The notes under the pieces are model-generated. The model saw only the letters and a list, made by a program, of their open reading frames with translations. It did no database searches and was not told the origin of the DNA. This document shows positions 8,984 to 16,143 of a stretch of DNA of 64,000 nt, in pieces. Each line of letters opens with the position of its first letter. Within the stretch, counting starts at the first letter, position 1. This DNA comes from Candidatus Lachnocurva vaginae (GTDB taxonomy: Bacteria > Bacillota > Clostridia > Lachnospirales > Lachnospiraceae): assembly GCA_011082265.1 (NCBI GenBank), contig CP049781.1, forward strand, positions 806,001-870,000. Direction: 5' to 3'. A program made the translations under genes and the position numbers.

Positions 8984-9012
8984 TTGACGAATTATACATA
9001 TTATGGTATTAT
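8984..9012 (+). promoter_or_regulatory. Sigma-A-type promoter of the rplU operon
   Basis: The -35 TTGACG (8984-8989), a 17-nt spacer and the -10 TATTAT (9007-9012) fit the housekeeping consensus closely. Transcription would start near 9019, directly in front of the L21 leader. Confidence 0.8.
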
Positions 9013-9018
9013 ACTTCA

Positions 9019-9095
9019 GTGTGTCGCTCGGTAAGGTTAGAAAGTTTATTAGTAGTTAATAACACCAAGGCTGGCGAGTAATGATAATTAGGAGG
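9019..9095 (+). ncRNA. L21 leader RNA (rplU autoregulatory element)
   Basis: The 5' UTR of rplU has the layout of the Firmicutes L21 leader: a conserved CTCGGTAAGG block (9027-9036), a variable helix, then AACACCAAGGCTGGCGAG (9061-9078), with CTCG able to pair with CGAG. The GGAGG of rplU follows at 9091. In Bacillus this type of structure is thought to bind excess L21. Assignment rests on recalled motif similarity and position. Confidence 0.7.
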
Positions 9096-9101
9096 TATAG
9101 A

Positions 9102-9410
9102 ATGTACGCAGTTATAGAGACCGGAGGAAAGCAATATAAGGTTTCCGAAGGCGATATCATTACAATCGAAAAGCTTAATAATGAAGCTGGAGATAAAGTA
9201 AAGTTTGATGTACTTATGGTAAATGACGGAAATAAAGTAAAATTAGGAGACCCAAAAGTAAAGGGAGCTGACGTAGAAGGATCCGTTGTAAGTAATGGAA
9301 GAGCAAAGAAAGTCATTGTTTATAAGTATAAGAGAAAAACAGGATATCACAAGAAACAAGGACATAGACAATCTTTCACAAAGGTTAAGATTGAAAAAAT
9401 AAAAGCATAA
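9102..9410 (+). CDS. rplU: 50S ribosomal protein L21
   Basis: A 102-residue L21 beginning MYAVIETGGKQYKVSEGD, the family hallmark, and ending with the basic KKQGHRQSFTKVKI stretch. An in-frame ATG at 9081 would add seven residues that L21 proteins lack; the GGAGG at 9091-9095 selects the ATG at 9102. It is first in the rplU-prp-rpmA operon. Confidence 0.97.
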   Translation: MYAVIETGGKQYKVSEGDIITIEKLNNEAGDKVKFDVLMVNDGNKVKLGDPKVKGADVEGSVVSNGRAKKVIVYKYKRKTGYHKKQGHRQSFTKVKIEKIKA

Positions 9411-9415
9411 TTTTT

Positions 9416-9745
9416 ATGATTCAAATTGAATTATTAAAAAAGAATGGAGACTATGTAAGTCTTAAATTAAAAGGTCACGCAGGATATAATTATAATGGAA
9501 ATGATGTCGTGTGTGCTGCTGTCAGTATTCTTGTTTTAAATACAGTAAATTCAATAGAAAAGATAGTGAAAGAGAAGATACTTGTTGTAAAAGAAGAACA
9601 GAAAGATGGGATTTTAGAAGTTAATCTTTCATATATAAAATCGAATGACAGCAAAGTTCTATTAAAATCGATGGTTTTCGGTTTAGAACAAATAAAGAAG
9701 AAGTATGGTAAAAAGTATATAGATATAAATATTCGGGAGGTATAG
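9416..9745 (+). CDS. prp: Ribosomal-processing cysteine protease Prp
   Basis: A 109-residue cysteine protease that removes the N-terminal extension of ribosomal protein L27 in Firmicutes. The catalytic pair is visible: His21 in KGHAGY and Cys33 in DVVCAAVSIL. It lies between rplU and rpmA as usual. Its expected cleavage site, after Phe9 of L27 (LQFF/A), is present in the next gene, which supports the function. The start ATG has only a weak Shine-Dalgarno and is 5 bp from the rplU stop. Confidence 0.93.
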   Translation: MIQIELLKKNGDYVSLKLKGHAGYNYNGNDVVCAAVSILVLNTVNSIEKIVKEKILVVKEEQKDGILEVNLSYIKSNDSKVLLKSMVFGLEQIKKKYGKKYIDINIREV

Positions 9746-9748
9746 AAT

Positions 9749-10033
9749 ATGTTGAATTTAGACCTTCAATTTTTCGCCCATAAAAAAGGAATGGGTTCGA
9801 CTAAGAACGGAAGAGATTCAGAGTCAAAGAGACTTGGAGCTAAAAGAGCAGATGGGCAGTTTGTAAAAGCTGGTAATATCCTTTATCGTCAGAGAGGAAC
9901 AAAGATTCATCCGGGAACAAATGTAATGAAAGGTGGAGATGATACACTTTTCGCTACGGTTGACGGAGTTCTTCGATTTGAAAGAAAGGGTAAAGATAAG
10001 AAAGTTGCTTCTGTTTACCCGGTAGCAGAATAA
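9749..10033 (+). CDS. rpmA: 50S ribosomal protein L27 with cleavable N-terminal extension
   Basis: A 94-residue L27. The N-terminus MLNLDLQFFAHKKG carries the nine-residue leader that Prp removes, exposing the AHKKG tail that reaches the peptidyl transferase centre. The rest (KRLGAKRADGQFVKAGNIL, RQRGTKIHPG) is standard. A strong GGGAGG precedes the ATG. The terminator at 10048 closes the operon. Confidence 0.97.
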   Translation: MLNLDLQFFAHKKGMGSTKNGRDSESKRLGAKRADGQFVKAGNILYRQRGTKIHPGTNVMKGGDDTLFATVDGVLRFERKGKDKKVASVYPVAE

Positions 10034-10047
10034 TATAGGATTAGTTT

Positions 10048-10075
10048 GCCCGGCTGTTTTGCAGTCGGGCTTTTT
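10048..10075 (+). terminator. Strong intrinsic terminator after rpmA
   Basis: A 9-bp stem (GCCCGGCTG at 10048-10056, CAGTCGGGC at 10062-10070, one G-T pair) with a 5-nt loop is followed by TTTTTATTTA. It separates the ribosomal operon from obgE. An open reading frame extending obgE upstream through this hairpin is therefore not real coding sequence. Confidence 0.92.
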
Positions 10076-10096
10076 ATTTATTTTAGTAGAGGTGTT

Positions 10097-11380
10097 ATGT
10101 TTTCTGATCACGCAAAAATAATAATTCGTTCAGGAAAAGGCGGAGACGGACATGTAAGTTTCAGAAGAGAAAAATATGTTCCAGATGGTGGTCCTGACGG
10201 AGGAGATGGCGGTAAAGGCGGAGATGTAATCTTTGTTATTGATAAAAGCAACAATACGCTTAGAGAGTATCGCTTTAGAAGAAAATTTTCCGCAGAAGAT
10301 GGAGAAGAAGGAAAAAAGAAAAATCAGCATGGAAAAAACGGAGAGGATTTAATTTTAAAAGTTCCTGAAGGAACAGTTATTTATGATGAAAATAAAAGAG
10401 TAATCGTAGATATGTCTGGAGAAAATAAGTCATTTACCGTGCTTACTGGAGGTAAAGGTGGACTCGGAAATCAGCATTTTGCAACAGCAACAATGCAGGC
10501 ACCTAAGTATGCAAAACCGGGAGGCGAAGCAAAAGAGATAGAGGTATATCTTGAACTTAAAGTAATTGCGGATGTAGGACTTATAGGTTTCCCTAATGTT
10601 GGAAAATCAACCTTTTTATCACATGTTACAAATGCAACACCAAAAATAGGAAATTATCATTTTACAACACTTTCTCCGATACTTGGAGTAGTTAATTTCC
10701 CTAATATTCCAGAATTTGTAATTGCTGATATTCCTGGTATTATTGAGGGTGCATCAAGTGGAGTGGGACTCGGACTTTCGTTTTTAAAGCATATTGAAAG
10801 GACAAAGGTTTTAGTTCATCTTGTAGATGGAGCTTCAGTTGAGGGAAGAAATCCAATATCTGATATTAAGGCTATAAATAATGAACTAAAAAAGTACAAC
10901 ATAGATCTTACAAAAAGGCCTCAGATTATCGCTTTAAATAAAATGGATGCATTAAGCGAAGATGAAAAAAATAATGTAGTAAATAAAGTAAAAGATGCAT
11001 TTAAAGAAGAAAGATATCCTATTTTCCCAATTTCTGCTGTTACAGGCGAGGGAGTTAAGGAACTTTTATTTAAGATTTATGAAGAAAGAGAAAAATTTCC
11101 TAAAGATATTACTGTATATAAAAGTGAGTCTGATGTTAATAAGATAAATGATATGGATGAAACTATAAATGTAACAAAAGATCAAGATGGAATATTCCAT
11201 ATCGAAGGCGAAAGAGTAAAGAAGATGCTCGGATATACAAATCTTGAATCGGAAAGAGGGTTTTTATTCTTTCAGAAATTTATTAAAAAGACAGGAATTG
11301 AAAAAGACCTTAGGTCACTCGGCATAAAGGATGGCGATACGGTAGATGTATATGGATATTTGTTTGAATACTATAGATAA
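10097..11380 (+). CDS. obgE: GTPase Obg/CgtA
   Basis: A ribosome-associated GTPase of 50S assembly and stress control, 427 residues in three parts. The Gly-rich Obg fold comes first (RSGKGGDGHVSFRREKY). The G domain has G1 GFPNVGKST, G3 DIPGIIEGA, G4 NKMD and SAVTGEG. The C-terminal OCT domain has FHIEGERVKKML. The ATG at 10097, after GAGGTG, gives the family start MFSDHAKIIIRSG. It follows rpmA as in most Firmicutes but has its own transcription start or read-through, because a terminator lies between. Confidence 0.96.
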   Translation: MFSDHAKIIIRSGKGGDGHVSFRREKYVPDGGPDGGDGGKGGDVIFVIDKSNNTLREYRFRRKFSAEDGEEGKKKNQHGKNGEDLILKVPEGTVIYDENKRVIVDMSGENKSFTVLTGGKGGLGNQHFATATMQAPKYAKPGGEAKEIEVYLELKVIADVGLIGFPNVGKSTFLSHVTNATPKIGNYHFTTLSPILGVVNFPNIPEFVIADIPGIIEGASSGVGLGLSFLKHIERTKVLVHLVDGASVEGRNPISDIKAINNELKKYNIDLTKRPQIIALNKMDALSEDEKNNVVNKVKDAFKEERYPIFPISAVTGEGVKELLFKIYEEREKFPKDITVYKSESDVNKINDMDETINVTKDQDGIFHIEGERVKKMLGYTNLESERGFLFFQKFIKKTGIEKDLRSLGIKDGDTVDVYGYLFEYYR

Positions 11381-11444
11381 AAATAATAAGATATGATATT
11401 AGTAGCTTAAATGTCATAAAATATATAGATAAAAAAGGAGATAT

Positions 11445-11759
11445 ATGAAACTTACCAATAAAGAAAGAGCATATCTATCCGGGATTGCAGCAAATTATGA
11501 TGCTATTATTCAGATAGGAAAAGAGGACGTTTCTCCTGAAGTTGTAAAAGCTATTGATGAAGCTTTAGAAAAGAGAGAGCTTATCAAAGTAAACGTTCTA
11601 AAAAATTGTTTTTCTGATTTAAATGAAATTGCAGATACTATAGCAGGTAGAACCAGAGCAACTGTTGTAAGAGTTATTGGAAGAAAGATTATTTTTTATA
11701 GACGTGCTAAAAAGCCGAGAATTGAATATCCAAAAAATAAGGTCAAGAATAAGAAATGA
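11445..11759 (+). CDS. yhbY: YhbY family CRM-domain RNA-binding protein
   Basis: A 104-residue single CRM domain protein associated with the assembling 50S subunit. The pattern LTNKERAYLSGIAANYDAIIQIGKED and the basic GRTRATVVRVIGRKIIFYR match the family. An AAAGGAG precedes the ATG. It overlaps the next gene by four bases (ATGA), and the order obgE-yhbY-nadD is the usual Clostridia one. Confidence 0.92.
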   Translation: MKLTNKERAYLSGIAANYDAIIQIGKEDVSPEVVKAIDEALEKRELIKVNVLKNCFSDLNEIADTIAGRTRATVVRVIGRKIIFYRRAKKPRIEYPKNKVKNKK

Positions 11760-12961
11760 AAAGAATAGGACTGTTTGGCGGAACCTTTAATCCACCTCAT
11801 AAGATGCATCTTGAAATTGCAAAAGATGCTTTAAAAGAATATGATTTAGACTGTGTATGGATGATTCCCAATGGCATACCGCCACACAAAAGTATAGGGA
11901 AAGACGATGCACTGACTCTTCATAGAAAAGAAATGTTATCTATTTTAATAGCAAATGAAGATAGAATTTTATTAAAAGAATTCGAAATTTATAAGCTTTT
12001 TAAGAATTATACATATTTAACTATGGAATTTTTAAATAAAGAATATAAAGATTGTGAATTTTATTACATCATAGGAGAGGACAGTCTTACAGATTTTTCA
12101 ACTTGGGGAAATTATAAAGAGCTAGCTAAAATGTGTAAGTTCTTAGTATGTATAAGAACTTCTGAAACTTTTGATGAATTTGATAAAAGATGTGAATTCT
12201 TTTCTAAAAAGTATAAAACAGAGTTTTTACCACTAAAGTTGAAAAAAATGTACATATCATCTACTGAGCTTAGAGAATATATAAAAAATGAAGATAAAAA
12301 GATGTACAAATATCTTACAAAGGGTGTAAGCGAGTATATAAGAGATCATGATTTATATGATGAAACGTCGGATTTTGGAATGGAAATAAAGGATATTATA
12401 GAGGATTTAAAGATAAGATTAAAACCGTATAGATTTCATCATTCTATAGGAGTTATGAATACAGCTGCAAATCTTGCTATGAGATATGGATATCCGATAA
12501 AAAAGGCTATGTATGGCGGACTTTTACATGACTGTGCAAAAAATATAGAAGATGAAGGTCTTATTAAAATTTGTGAAGATAATGGTATTGAAATTACAGA
12601 GACGGAATATAGGCTTCCTTATTTACTTCATGGAAAAGCTGGAGCTGTTTTGGCAAAACAGTTATATAAAGTAACAGATGAAGAAATTTTACATGCAATA
12701 AGCTATCATACTACAGGACAGCCTGATATGAATCTTCTTGATAAGATAGTTTTTATATCGGATTATATAGAACCGTCCAGAGATAAAGCTAAGAATTTAA
12801 GAGAAATAAGGCAGAGAGCATACATGGATATTGACGATGCACTAGTATTTATTTTGAAAGATACAATAGAATATTTAAAAGAAACGAATGTAGATATGGA
12901 TAAGAAAACAATAGAAACATTTGAGTATTATAAAAATCGTACACACTATTTATCGTGGTAA
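11756..12961 (+). CDS. nadD: Fusion of nicotinate-nucleotide adenylyltransferase (NadD) and YqeK HD hydrolase
   Basis: A 401-residue protein joining two usually separate enzymes. Residues 1-200 are NadD, which makes deamido-NAD from nicotinate mononucleotide: GLFGGTFNPPHKMH at 5-18 and the ISSTELR motif near 167. Residues 215-401 are a YqeK-type HD domain, a family that hydrolyses diadenosine tetraphosphate: HHSIGV, the GLLHDCAKN metal motif near 254-262, LLHGKAGA and a later DYIEPSRD. The reading frame is continuous across the short linker. In Bacillus the two genes are adjacent, so fusion is a simple step. Confidence 0.9.
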   Translation: MKRIGLFGGTFNPPHKMHLEIAKDALKEYDLDCVWMIPNGIPPHKSIGKDDALTLHRKEMLSILIANEDRILLKEFEIYKLFKNYTYLTMEFLNKEYKDCEFYYIIGEDSLTDFSTWGNYKELAKMCKFLVCIRTSETFDEFDKRCEFFSKKYKTEFLPLKLKKMYISSTELREYIKNEDKKMYKYLTKGVSEYIRDHDLYDETSDFGMEIKDIIEDLKIRLKPYRFHHSIGVMNTAANLAMRYGYPIKKAMYGGLLHDCAKNIEDEGLIKICEDNGIEITETEYRLPYLLHGKAGAVLAKQLYKVTDEEILHAISYHTTGQPDMNLLDKIVFISDYIEPSRDKAKNLREIRQRAYMDIDDALVFILKDTIEYLKETNVDMDKKTIETFEYYKNRTHYLSW

Positions 12962-12978
12962 GAAAAGGATATAGGTTT

Positions 12979-13311
12979 ATGACAAAAGAAAAAATAAAAG
13001 AGCTTGTAAATGCATTAAAAGGGAAAAAAGCTGAAGATGTTACCGTTCTCGATATAAGTAAGATATCACCGATTGCCGATTATTTTTTCATAGTATCGGG
13101 TAAAAATGAAAGACAGCTTTCTGCTATGAAAGAAGTAGCTGAAGAATTTTTATTAAAAGAAGGCTTAAAAGAAATATCTGTAGAAGGTAAAAGAAATAGT
13201 GAATGGCAACTTTTAGACTTCGGAGAAGTTGTAGTACACCTTTTTGATGAGGATTTAAGAGATTTTTATGACCTTGAACATATCTGGAAAGATGCTGAAA
13301 TTGTGAAGTAA
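12979..13311 (+). CDS. rsfS: Ribosomal silencing factor RsfS
   Basis: A 110-residue RsfS/Iojap protein that binds L14 and blocks subunit joining in starvation. VLDISKISPIADYFFIVSG and NSEWQLLDFGEVVVHLF are family signatures. The ATG at 12979, with AAAAGGA about 10 nt upstream, gives the normal length; a GTG at 12955 inside the end of nadD would add eight residues and is less likely. It is the last gene of the long + strand block. Confidence 0.92.
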   Translation: MTKEKIKELVNALKGKKAEDVTVLDISKISPIADYFFIVSGKNERQLSAMKEVAEEFLLKEGLKEISVEGKRNSEWQLLDFGEVVVHLFDEDLRDFYDLEHIWKDAEIVK

Positions 13312-13356
13312 GATATTTTAGGATATTTAATTTTAATAAAATTTAATAAAAATAAT

Positions 13357-13453
13357 AAAAAAGAGCAAGAAATAACAATATGATAATGATAACTTTCATA
13401 AATAATGAAAAAATATTTTAATATAATGATATGTTATTTGCTTGCTCTTTTTT
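13357..13453. repeat. Perfect 13-bp inverted repeat with 71-nt loop between rsfS and lexA
   Basis: AAAAAAGAGCAAG at 13357-13369 is perfectly complemented by CTTGCTCTTTTTT at 13441-13453. An A-run flanks the left arm and a T-run ends the right arm, as in a bidirectional terminator. It lies between convergent rsfS (+) and lexA (-), where such a terminator is expected. The loop is unusually long, so termination efficiency is uncertain. Confidence 0.6.
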
Positions 13454-13548
13454 TATTGAATAATTTTTATAATGAAAATATAAAACCTATGTATATAAGT
13501 ATTTTAATAATATTAACAAAGTGTATATTCGCTATAATTGTATTTTTC

Positions 13549-14169
13549 TTATTTCTGGAAGAATCGAAACACTCCAATTACTTTACCCAAAATTTTACAA
13601 CTAGTAACGATAATAGGATACATATTGTCATTTTCAGGTTGTAATATAATACATCCATTTCCTTTATGAAAAGTCTTAACAGTAGCTGAGTCATCTACCA
13701 AGGCTACAACTATATCTCCCTCATTTGCGGTTTCCTGTTGCTTTACAATAATTGTATCTTTATCAAATATACCTACATTAATCATAGATTCTCCTTTAAC
13801 TTTAAGCATAAATGTAGGAGAGTTAGGTAGATATTCAACAGGTATAGGAAAATAGGTTTCAATATTTTGAATTGCAAGAATTGGTTGCCCCGCAGCTACC
13901 GTTCCTATAACTGGAACATTAGTAATTTCGTGTCTTGTTAAATTAAAGTTTTCATCCAATATTTCTATTGCTCTGGGCTTTGACGGGTCTCTACATATAT
14001 AACCATTTTTTTCAAGCTTTTCAAGATGTGAAAAAACAGTAGAAGTGGACCTTAAACCTACTGCATCGCATATTTCTCTTACAGATGGCGGATAACCGTG
14101 ATTAAGAATTTCATCTTTAATATAATTAAGTATTTCTTGTTGCTTAGGGGATATCTTTCCGTATGCCAT
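13549..14169 (-). CDS. lexA: LexA SOS repressor
   Basis: The transcriptional repressor of the SOS regulon, 206 residues. The N-terminal winged helix (residues 1-65) has PPSVREICDAVGLRSTSTV. The autocleavage site Ala93-Gly94 lies in TVAAGQP. The catalytic dyad is Ser128 (KGESMI) and Lys165 (ATVKTF). Translation starts at the ATG 14169-14167, preceded by a perfect AGGAGGT; a longer open frame upstream lacks support. It is divergent from the yneA-like gene, the same arrangement as in Bacillus, and LexA-box-like sites fill the shared intergenic region. Confidence 0.95.
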   Translation of the reverse strand: MAYGKISPKQQEILNYIKDEILNHGYPPSVREICDAVGLRSTSTVFSHLEKLEKNGYICRDPSKPRAIEILDENFNLTRHEITNVPVIGTVAAGQPILAIQNIETYFPIPVEYLPNSPTFMLKVKGESMINVGIFDKDTIIVKQQETANEGDIVVALVDDSATVKTFHKGNGCIILQPENDNMYPIIVTSCKILGKVIGVFRFFQK

Positions 14170-14234
14170 ACAAACCTCCTTATAACATTTCTTTAATAGT
14201 ATCATAATATTTTTAAATAAGCAAACATTTATTC

Positions 14235-14248
14235 CGAAAATATGTTTC
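14235..14248 (-). promoter_or_regulatory. LexA box upstream of lexA
   Basis: CGAAAATATGTTTC fits the Gram-positive SOS consensus CGAACRNRYGTTYC at all but one position. On the - strand a lexA promoter TTGCTT-N17-TACTAT follows it toward the gene. A second, poorer site (CAAACATTTATTCC, three mismatches) overlaps the -35 region. Autoregulation of lexA is inferred. Confidence 0.7.
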
Positions 14249-14257
14249 TATTTCCTA

Positions 14258-14286
14258 TTGACAAAACATACGTTCCAATATAATAT
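14258..14286 (+). promoter_or_regulatory. Promoter of the yneA-like gene with internal LexA box
   Basis: TTGACA (14258-14263), a 17-nt spacer and TAATAT (14281-14286) form a near-consensus promoter. The LexA-box-like AAAACATACGTTCC (14263-14276) fills the spacer, so bound LexA would block RNA polymerase. A third, weaker candidate lies at 14305-14318, near or just past the expected transcription start. Confidence 0.75.
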
Positions 14287-14329
14287 AATATCAAACAGAT
14301 GTTTCGAACATAGATTCGAGGTAGAAAAA

Positions 14330-14668
14330 ATGGTAAGAACATATACAGATAAAAAAATAAATAGAATAAATCGAACAGCATATAAATTGTACGCTGCTAT
14401 TTTCACTTTGGCTATAATCGTGATTTTAGGATGCAGTATGTTTAAAACTACTGAAGCAAGGCAGCATAGAAAAGAATATAAATGCTTTAAATCAGTAGTT
14501 ATAAAAGAAAATGACACATTATACAATATAGCTGAAAAGTATAATTGTAAGGAAATACAAAGTGATAGAGATTATATAAAGTATGTTATGGAATTAAATC
14601 ATCAGTTGAAACCTGATGATTTAAAAAAAGGAATGAGTATTGTTGTTCCATATTATATTCATAAATAA
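14330..14668 (+). CDS. yneA: LysM protein, likely YneA-type SOS division inhibitor
   Basis: A 112-residue protein with one membrane segment near residues 18-38 (AAIFTLAIIVILG) and an extracytoplasmic LysM domain at about 52-108 (VVIKENDTLYNIAEKY, GMSIVVPYY). This is the architecture of Bacillus YneA, which halts septation during DNA damage and is also divergent from lexA. The ATG at 14330 has GAGGT 7 nt upstream. LexA-box control supports the role. Overall sequence similarity is low, so the name rests on architecture, neighbour and operator. Confidence 0.72.
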   Translation: MVRTYTDKKINRINRTAYKLYAAIFTLAIIVILGCSMFKTTEARQHRKEYKCFKSVVIKENDTLYNIAEKYNCKEIQSDRDYIKYVMELNHQLKPDDLKKGMSIVVPYYIHK

Positions 14669-14968
14669 GATAAAATTATTTAGTTAGTTTGCAATATGTT
14701 TTACAGCTTGTTAGAAATTTTTTGATACAAAAATCATTAGTATATAGATAATTAGTATGAAGTATATATATATATTTAATATGAAGTATGATGTTTATTA
14801 TGAGTTATTGATAAAAATATATATTTATTGATAAGAAAAGAGTAGTAATATATTTATATATCTATCGGAAAAATATCTGTTTTTCCGATAGATATTATGA
14901 TATAATAATACACAATAGTTATTTAATATACATTGTACTCATAAATAAAACCGATTTGGAGAATTATT
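14669..14968. other. 300-bp AT-rich intergenic region before the XerS-like gene
   Basis: No coding sequence is seen. The first 180 bp are A/T-rich with short TATA runs and repeated ATGAAGTAT. The only structured element is the palindrome at 14858-14895. A TATAAT-like hexamer at 14901-14906 could be the -10 of the xer gene, which would put its -35 inside the right arm of the palindrome. Confidence 0.7.
14858..14895. other. Perfect palindrome with 6-bp centre, candidate dif / Xer recombination site
   Basis: Left arm 14858-14873, centre TATCTG (14874-14879), right arm 14880-14895: 16 perfectly complementary base pairs. The inner 11-bp arms are TATCGGAAAAA and TTTTTCCGATA, the 11-6-11 layout of dif sites. 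The left arm ATCTATCGGAAAAA matches 12 of 14 positions of the streptococcal/lactococcal dif left arm as I remember it (ATCTTTCCGAAAAA). The site lies 73 bp before the XerS-like gene, as dif does in streptococci. It lacks a downstream T-run, so a terminator is less likely; an operator is the main alternative. Confidence 0.55.
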
Positions 14969-16051
14969 ATGGCTAAAGATTCTATTTATTATAAGAATAA
15001 AAAAATAACAAATACTGTTAAACTTAGAGAACTTCTTAGTGAACTTCCACAATATGCTGTAAATTATATATATAGTAAAGAAGTTAATACGGAAATAAGC
15101 ACAAGGATACAATATGCTTATGACTTAATTGCTTTCTTTGAATTTTTAAAGTATAAGAATCCTACACTTAAGAAAAAAGATATAAAAGAAATTGATATAG
15201 ATTCATTATCGCATCTTTCTTCATTGGATATTATGGAATATCAAAGATACTTGGAGCTTAATGTAGATGATAATAATTATCATGAAAACAATAAGAAGGC
15301 TATAGCAAGGAAAATGTCGCCTCTTAGAGGTATGTTTAAGTTCATGCTTGAACATAAATATATAATGGAAGATCCGACTGCACTTGCATCTTTACCTAAG
15401 ATAAAAAAAGACAAGAATATTATTAGAATGAATTCCTATGAAGTAAGATCGTTACTTGATGCAGTAAAAAATGGTTCAAGTCAGATGACAAAACGTCAAA
15501 GAGCTTATCTTGAAAAAACAAAATATAGAGATATAGCAATTCTTACACTTATGTTAAATACAGGAATTCGTGTATCGGAATGCGTAGGTCTTGATCTTTC
15601 AGATATTAATTTTTCAGATGATTCATTTGCCATTGTAAGAAAAGGTGGTGCTCAGGACGTTTTATACTTTGGAGAATATGTCTATGATGCTTTAAATGAC
15701 TACATTAAATTAGAAAGAAAAAATATCAATATTGTTGATGAAAACAATAAAAAAGCTTTATTTTTGTCACTTCAAGGTAAACGAATAAGTGTTGATGCCG
15801 TAGAAAATTTAGTTAAGAAATATTCTAAAATGGTTGTTCCTAATAAGAAAATTACGCCTCATAAATTAAGAAGTACATATGGAACAGCATTATATCGGGA
15901 AACTGGTGATATAAGGCTTGTAGCTAACGTATTAGGGCATGAGAACATTAATACTACAATAGACTACTATGCAGCTATTGAAGATGAACACAAGAGAAAA
16001 GCAAGAAATGCAGTAGATTTTAATAAGCAAAGTAAAAATAATATAAAGTAG
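14969..16051 (+). CDS. xerS: Tyrosine recombinase, XerS-like
   Basis: A 360-residue site-specific recombinase. The catalytic set is complete: Arg201 (NTGIRVSE), Lys225, His298 and Arg301 (PHKLRSTYG), His324 (LGHEN) and Tyr333 as nucleophile. The N-terminal SAM-like domain is long. Total length and the opening (SELPQYAVNYIYSKE with a following core-binding helix set) resemble streptococcal XerS (about 356 residues) rather than XerC/D (about 300). XerS acts alone at its dif site. GGAG precedes the ATG. No phage or transposon genes adjoin it, favouring a housekeeping dimer-resolution role; an orphan integrase remains possible. Confidence 0.75.
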   Translation: MAKDSIYYKNKKITNTVKLRELLSELPQYAVNYIYSKEVNTEISTRIQYAYDLIAFFEFLKYKNPTLKKKDIKEIDIDSLSHLSSLDIMEYQRYLELNVDDNNYHENNKKAIARKMSPLRGMFKFMLEHKYIMEDPTALASLPKIKKDKNIIRMNSYEVRSLLDAVKNGSSQMTKRQRAYLEKTKYRDIAILTLMLNTGIRVSECVGLDLSDINFSDDSFAIVRKGGAQDVLYFGEYVYDALNDYIKLERKNINIVDENNKKALFLSLQGKRISVDAVENLVKKYSKMVVPNKKITPHKLRSTYGTALYRETGDIRLVANVLGHENINTTIDYYAAIEDEHKRKARNAVDFNKQSKNNIK

Positions 16052-16143
16052 GATTCTATTATTGCATACTATATACTATATAAATATTGTATATTATATA
16101 AAAATCTTTATAGTAAGAAAACTTTGTAGTAAGAAAAGGTGAG

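Noticed and set aside
10046..10096. N-terminal extension of obgE
   Set aside because: The extra codons are made from the rpmA terminator hairpin; the Shine-Dalgarno and family N-terminus place the start at 10097.
13405..13644. 79-codon + strand frame with a hydrophobic start
   Set aside because: It has no ribosome binding site, runs into the 3' end of lexA on the other strand and overlaps the inverted repeat arms.
14248..14526. 92-codon - strand frame opposite the yneA-like gene
   Set aside because: It crosses the SOS promoter region, has no binding site, and the opposite strand encodes a recognisable LysM protein.
14858..14895. Palindrome as a plain transcription terminator of the yneA-like gene
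   Set aside because: It lies 190 bp after the stop and no T-run follows the right arm; a recombination site or operator fits better.
14969..16051. Recombinase as part of a prophage or integrative element
   Set aside because: No phage, transposon or conjugation genes, target duplications or composition change adjoin it.
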